Shown: positions 60,608 to 64,000 of the stretch, one piece after another
How positions within the stretch are numbered: position 1 is the first letter of the stretch
How the letters are laid out: each line of letters opens with the position of its first letter
Assembly (NCBI GenBank): GCA_018268895.1
Contig: JAFDVP010000007.1
Span: forward strand, 248,001 to 312,000
Length of the DNA stretch: 64,000 bases
Direction of reading: 5' to 3'
DNA from: Acidobacteriota bacterium
Lineage (GTDB): Bacteria > Acidobacteriota > Terriglobia > Terriglobales > Acidobacteriaceae
Translations under genes and position numbers: made by a program
Notes under the pieces: generated by a model
The model's database searches: none
Seen by the model: only the letters and a program-made list of their open reading frames with translations
Told to the model about the DNA's origin: nothing

Positions 60608-61576
60608 TTACTCTATGTCCGGTCCTGACGACCCAGCGAATTCGTCCCCGTACCAGGCTACGGTGCGGCGCAGGCCTTCTTCAAAGCCTACGTGAGGCAC
60701 ATAGCCCAGGCCATCCCGGGCGGCCGAGATATCCGCAAGCGAATCACGAACATCGCCCTCGCGCTCGGGTCCGTATATAGGTGGATGCCTGAAATCGAGT
60801 AAGGTTGCTAGCAACCCGAAGGTTTCGTTCAGCGTATGCCGTTGACCGCATGCGATATTGAACACGCGACCGGCTACAGAAGTTGCGGGGGCATCGAGCG
60901 CAAGCAGGTTGGCCCGCACCACATTGTCGATATGGGTGAAGTCGCGGCCCTGCTCGCCATCGCCGAAGATCGTGGGCCGCTCGCCGCGCATCATCATCAG
61001 GATGAACCGTGCCATGACGCCGGAGTAGGGCGAGTCGGGGACCTGACGCGCGCCGAAGATGTTGAAGTAGCGCAGGCACACCGTCTCCAGGCCATAGACC
61101 CTCCAGTAGGCCTGCATGTAAAGCTCGCCCGTCAGCTTTTGCACCGCATACGGCGACAGCGGCTGCGGACTCATGGTCTCTACGCGGGGAAACCCCGGCT
61201 GGTTCCCGTATGCCGACGAGGACGCCGCATAGGCGACGCGCTTGACCCCGGCCAGACGCGCGCCTTCCAGCAGATTGAAGGTGCCGCCGATGTTGGTCTC
61301 GTGGCTGGGACGCGGCTGCTTGACACTGCGCGGGACGCTGGGCAGCGCGCCCTGGTGCAGCACGTAGTCCATGCCCTCGCAGGCGCTGCGCACGGCGTCG
61401 GCATCGATCAGGTCCGCGTTGCGAAGATCGATGCGGTCGCGGATGGGGGCGAGATTCTTTTCGAGGCCGGTCTCGAAGTTGTCGAGGACGCGAACGGTTT
61501 CGCCGCGCTCGACGAGCGTATGAGCAAGATGCGACCCGATGAATCCCGCGCCGCCGGTAATCAGATAGCTGGCCAA
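60608..61576 (-). CDS. NAD-dependent sugar epimerase (UDP-GlcNAc 4-epimerase-like, SDR)
   Basis: 322 residues of the extended SDR type. The NAD loop is LITGGAGFIGSHLAHTL (G-x-x-G-x-x-G) and the catalytic set is S119-S121 in AASSSAYGN with Y143-xxx-K147 in SPYAVQK. DNFETGLEKNL and RYFNIFGARQVP are typical of the WbpP/GalE branch. It converts a UDP-hexose or UDP-HexNAc at C4. It lies 20 bases upstream of the dehydrogenase gene on the same strand, so the pair probably supplies an activated uronic acid for a surface polysaccharide. Confidence 0.92.
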   Translation of the reverse strand: MASYLITGGAGFIGSHLAHTLVERGETVRVLDNFETGLEKNLAPIRDRIDLRNADLIDADAVRSACEGMDYVLHQGALPSVPRSVKQPRPSHETNIGGTFNLLEGARLAGVKRVAYAASSSAYGNQPGFPRVETMSPQPLSPYAVQKLTGELYMQAYWRVYGLETVCLRYFNIFGARQVPDSPYSGVMARFILMMMRGERPTIFGDGEQGRDFTHIDNVVRANLLALDAPATSVAGRVFNIACGQRHTLNETFGLLATLLDFRHPPIYGPEREGDVRDSLADISAARDGLGYVPHVGFEEGLRRTVAWYGDEFAGSSGPDIE

Positions 61577-61737
61577 AGTATTGAAGGAAGTCCTGTTAGA
61601 TGTACTTATTTTTACCTATTTGACGCTGGGATGGAGAGAAGGACGCACTTTTCTGCTTAATGAACGTTCCGCGCAGCCCTTCACCACGTTGCCATCCTGA
61701 GGGAAGCCTTCTTCCAACCTTTGTCATCGTGAGGAAG

Positions 61738-61844
61738 TCCGGGTGCCCCATCCTTCACGAAGTAAAGGGTGGGAGGAACACCTTCTTGCCCGGTACGAAC
61801 AAATTGATCCCACCCTTGCCATACGACAAGGATGGGGCACCCGA
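61738..61844. repeat. Family B facing pair, with decayed family A beside it
   Basis: GGTGCCCCATCCTTCACG-AAGTAAAGGGTGGG, a spacer, then CCCACCCTTGCC...AAGGATGGGGCACCC. At about 61690-61735 two weak family A cores (GCCATCCTGAGGGAAGCC and GTCATCGTGAGGAAG) are also seen. The 61577-61903 gap holds nothing else that I recognise. Confidence 0.8.
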
Positions 61845-61903
61845 ACATCGGCACCAAGCAAGTGAAATGCATGGTGAATGCAGGAACGCAGCCTACAGAA
61901 AGC

Positions 61904-62857
61904 CTATGGCCGGCGCAGGCCGTAGACGCTTACCGTCTGGGCGGAGCCGTTGCGATGCTCGATCTCATCGCCGATGCGCTTTGCTTCGGCATCACGATGA
62001 TTCTCCCTCAGAAAGTCGCGGTAGAGCGTCAAGGCGTTTGTCAGAAGAGGGTGGCCTGCGGGTAGGTCGAGGCGAAGGACACGCAGGCCTTCGCGCAGGT
62101 CCTGCTCTGCATCGACGCGGTCGCCGGTGCGGTCTTCCGCAAAGCCGAGCGCCATGTGCGTCTGGCCCGAAGCGAACGAGTCGGCATCGAAGTTTTTGCC
62201 GACGATCTGCATTGCCAGCTTTGCGGCGCGCAGGCCTTCGCCGCAGTGACTGTTCTGGCACGAGGCATAGACGAACGTCACCATCGCCGACGCTCGGCTC
62301 TCGTCGGTCGCATCGGGCAACGTTGCCATGGCGTGGACCGCCTGCGCTGAGTAGCGCTCCGCCAGCTTGTTCTTGCCCATGAGGAGGTATCCATCGGCAA
62401 GCCATGCCTGCGCCCGCGCAATCTGCAGGGGCTCGCCGAGTTTTTCGAAGATGGCCAGCGAACGCTTGCGGCAGTTCTCCTGTGCATCGAGTTGCCCGGT
62501 CATTCCATACAGAGAGCCCAGGTCGCCCAGCGTTACGGCATAACTCTCCAGCGCATGGCCGCGCTCGAACAGGCCAAGAGCGTGCGTGTAGGCGGTCTCG
62601 GCTTCAGTGAACTGCGCAAGGTCCTGATAGGCGGAGGCCATCTTTGCCCACAGATTGCCAAGCTGGGTCTCGGTCAGCTTCAGATCGGCTGCGTTAGCGA
62701 TTGTCGTTTGATAGCGGGCGATACGCTGCGCTGTGTCCTGCGACCCGGGGAGCGGGACAACGGCATGTGCCGGGATTACAGACAAGGATGCGGCAAGCAG
62801 CGACGTCAGGGCGCGTGTGCGCGTCGCTCCGCGCAGGAAGGAGGGGCAGCATCGCAT
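61904..62857 (-). CDS. Secreted tetratricopeptide-repeat protein
   Basis: 317 residues with a signal peptide (ALTSLLAASLSVIPAHA). Helical pairs with the TPR consensus follow: LWAKMASAYQDLAQFTEAETAYTHALGLFERG, VTLGDLGSLYGMTGQLDAQENCRKRSLAIFEKLG, and AQAWLADGYLLMGKNKLAERYSAQAVH, and later THMALGFAEDRTGDRVDAEQDLREGLRV. TPR arrays bind other proteins. It is likely periplasmic. Nothing in the sequence names a partner; the polysaccharide genes are the nearest functional group. Confidence 0.85.
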   Translation of the reverse strand: MRCCPSFLRGATRTRALTSLLAASLSVIPAHAVVPLPGSQDTAQRIARYQTTIANAADLKLTETQLGNLWAKMASAYQDLAQFTEAETAYTHALGLFERGHALESYAVTLGDLGSLYGMTGQLDAQENCRKRSLAIFEKLGEPLQIARAQAWLADGYLLMGKNKLAERYSAQAVHAMATLPDATDESRASAMVTFVYASCQNSHCGEGLRAAKLAMQIVGKNFDADSFASGQTHMALGFAEDRTGDRVDAEQDLREGLRVLRLDLPAGHPLLTNALTLYRDFLRENHRDAEAKRIGDEIEHRNGSAQTVSVYGLRRP

Positions 62858-63022
62858 GGCTCACCTCGTGTGAGGAGAGACGCGGGCCACGTCACGAGGT
62901 TCCGCAAATGTGACCAGTTCGCAAAGAGCAGGGACGAAGTGACGAATGACGGTTTAAGGGGAAGCTCGTCGAGCCTGGTATTTGCTCGCCGGTTGACTGT
63001 TGCCGAAGGAAGAAGCTCGTGC

Positions 63023-64000
63023 CTATTTCAATATGCGGCCGTTGCGCAGGTGGAAGCGTTCGCCGCGCCACACGATGGTGTCGCCGGCGAAGCTCCACGC
63101 CCAGAAGCCGAGGGCGAACAGGTCGCGCACCGGCAACAGCCACAGGTCGCGCAGCACCTGGCGGTCGCCGAGCATGCCGACGCCGATCGCGAGCGCCACG
63201 GCCACGCGCACCAGAACGGCGAGGGTGAGCAGCGTGAAGCTCTCGAAGACGAAGCCGCTGGCGATGCAGGCGAAGATGGCCCACGGCTGGCAGTAGGTGA
63301 TGCCAAGCCCCACGTAGCCGAGCTTGCGCGAGTCGCGCGTGGATCGCGACCAGCGCAGCTGATGGTCGACGAAGCCGCGGAAGGTATATGCGGGTACGGA
63401 GGTCTCGACCACCTCGTCGCAGAGCTCCACGCGATAGCCGGCGGCGGCGATGCGCGCGCCCATCTCGTAGTCGTCGGCGAGGTACTCGACGAGGGGTTCG
63501 AGCCCGCCGGCAGCGTTGAGCGCAGTCTTCGTCGTCGCCAGCGTCGAGCCCAGTCCAAAGCGGATGCCGCCTTCGAGCTTCCGCGCCGTGAGCACGCCGG
63601 GGAAGAACTCGGTGGAGATACCCAGCGCTTCAAGCCGCGACCACAGGCCCGCGCGGTCGGCGCTGTGGCCGATGTAGGGAGCGGTGACCATGCCGACGGG
63701 CTTCGCTTCGCCGCGCGGCGCGAAGACGTTCATCACGCGCGTCAGATAGTTTGGCGAGACGAGGATGTCGCTGTCGTTTACGATCACGTGCTCGTACCGC
63801 GCCTCGGGCAACATCTGTACCAGGTTGCTGACCTTGCCGCTGGTGCCCAGCCGTTGGGCGCAGAGCACGAGCCGAATCGCACGCTCGGGGAACTCGGCCA
63901 TCAGGCGGTGGATCTCGGCGACGGCGGGGTCGTCCATGCTCGAGACGCCGAAGACGATCTCGTAGGCGCTGGAGTACTCCTGCTTGCAGTGGCTGACGAA
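63023..64000 (-). CDS. hpnI: HpnI-like (ceramide glucosyltransferase type) glycosyltransferase, N-terminus outside the window
   Basis: The frame is open across the right edge (FVSHCKQEYSSAYEIVFGVSSMDDPAV), so at least 325 residues are present and the start is missing. The GT-A core has HVIVNDSDILVSPNYL (D-x-D metal site), a second Asp in DDYEMGARI and the processive-like HQLRWSRSTR (Q-x-x-R-W). The C-terminal part has membrane helices (YCQPWAIFACIASGFVFESFTLLTLAVLVRVAVALAIGVGML). This matches the GT21 branch called HpnI in hopanoid clusters, which makes N-acetylglucosaminyl-hopanoids; a ceramide-glucosyltransferase role is also possible. No other hopanoid gene is in view. Confidence 0.8.
   Translation of the reverse strand, partial: FVSHCKQEYSSAYEIVFGVSSMDDPAVAEIHRLMAEFPERAIRLVLCAQRLGTSGKVSNLVQMLPEARYEHVIVNDSDILVSPNYLTRVMNVFAPRGEAKPVGMVTAPYIGHSADRAGLWSRLEALGISTEFFPGVLTARKLEGGIRFGLGSTLATTKTALNAAGGLEPLVEYLADDYEMGARIAAAGYRVELCDEVVETSVPAYTFRGFVDHQLRWSRSTRDSRKLGYVGLGITYCQPWAIFACIASGFVFESFTLLTLAVLVRVAVALAIGVGMLGDRQVLRDLWLLPVRDLFALGFWAWSFAGDTIVWRGERFHLRNGRILK

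Overview
The window looks like chromosomal DNA of an Acidobacteriota species of the Terriglobia type (Terriglobus, Granulicella or Edaphobacter-like). The reasons are the even, high G+C coding sequence, two acidobacterial-type duplicated orphan permeases (one with a PadR regulator), three very large TonB-dependent receptors with a carboxypeptidase-regulatory N-terminal domain, a quinoprotein/cytochrome c cluster, and dense short palindromic repeats between genes. I see no rRNA or tRNA gene, CRISPR array, transposase, integrase or phage gene. A genus cannot be fixed from the sequence alone.

Layout. 1-6.1 kb: the tail of an unknown gene, a PadR regulator with an ADOP-type permease, and a second permease on the other strand. 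6.7-8.5 kb: a small outer-membrane-barrel-like protein and an alpha/beta hydrolase that overlap tail to tail. 8.5-21.7 kb: three TonB-dependent receptors around a secreted glycoside hydrolase, with operator-like palindromes (glycan capture and degradation). 21.9-25.9 kb: an SRPBCC protein, a sulfide/persulfide detoxification module (membrane rhodanese, BigR-like ArsR repressor, persulfide dioxygenase with two rhodanese domains) and a class I glutamine amidotransferase-like hydrolase. 26-28.5 kb: a DUF1801 protein, an A+T-richer orphan gene and an ArsR-SRPBCC-DoxX operon. 28.9-38.8 kb: a membrane-anchored unknown protein, a Bcp-type peroxiredoxin, fabD, a large two-component-propeller diguanylate cyclase, an FkbM methyltransferase, small membrane proteins and pyrG. 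39-44.8 kb: a quinoprotein, a diheme cytochrome c, a nonaheme cytochrome c and a Tat-exported metallo-beta-lactamase-fold protein, likely a periplasmic redox unit. 45-64 kb: a duplicated-domain unknown protein, a GT4 glycosyltransferase, a PEP-CTERM protein, an rRNA methyltransferase, a DUF1080 hydrolase, a frameshifted GIY-YIG gene, an NHL-type lipoprotein, an HI0933-family flavoprotein, a 1.47-kilo-residue surface protein, a nucleotide-sugar dehydrogenase and epimerase pair, a TPR protein, and an HpnI-like glycosyltransferase cut by the window end.

The most unusual feature is the repeats. Family A is a REP-like element with a core close to GTCATCCTGAGCGAAGC, often as two facing half-units. 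Family B is a two-hairpin element (GGTGCCCCAT... then a TTCGNGC/GCNCGAA hairpin) whose stems differ between copies but stay self-complementary. Family C is a run of small GAA- or TTC/TGC-loop hairpins. One A copy and one paired B copy lie in frame inside protein-coding genes, an alpha/beta hydrolase and the signal region of the quinoprotein; the second seems to supply the lipobox cysteine. This, with the covarying stems of family B, is the best candidate here for something not yet described.

Limits: functions rest on motif recognition by eye. Start codons were chosen by Shine-Dalgarno position and signal-peptide logic. Repeat borders are accurate to a few bases.
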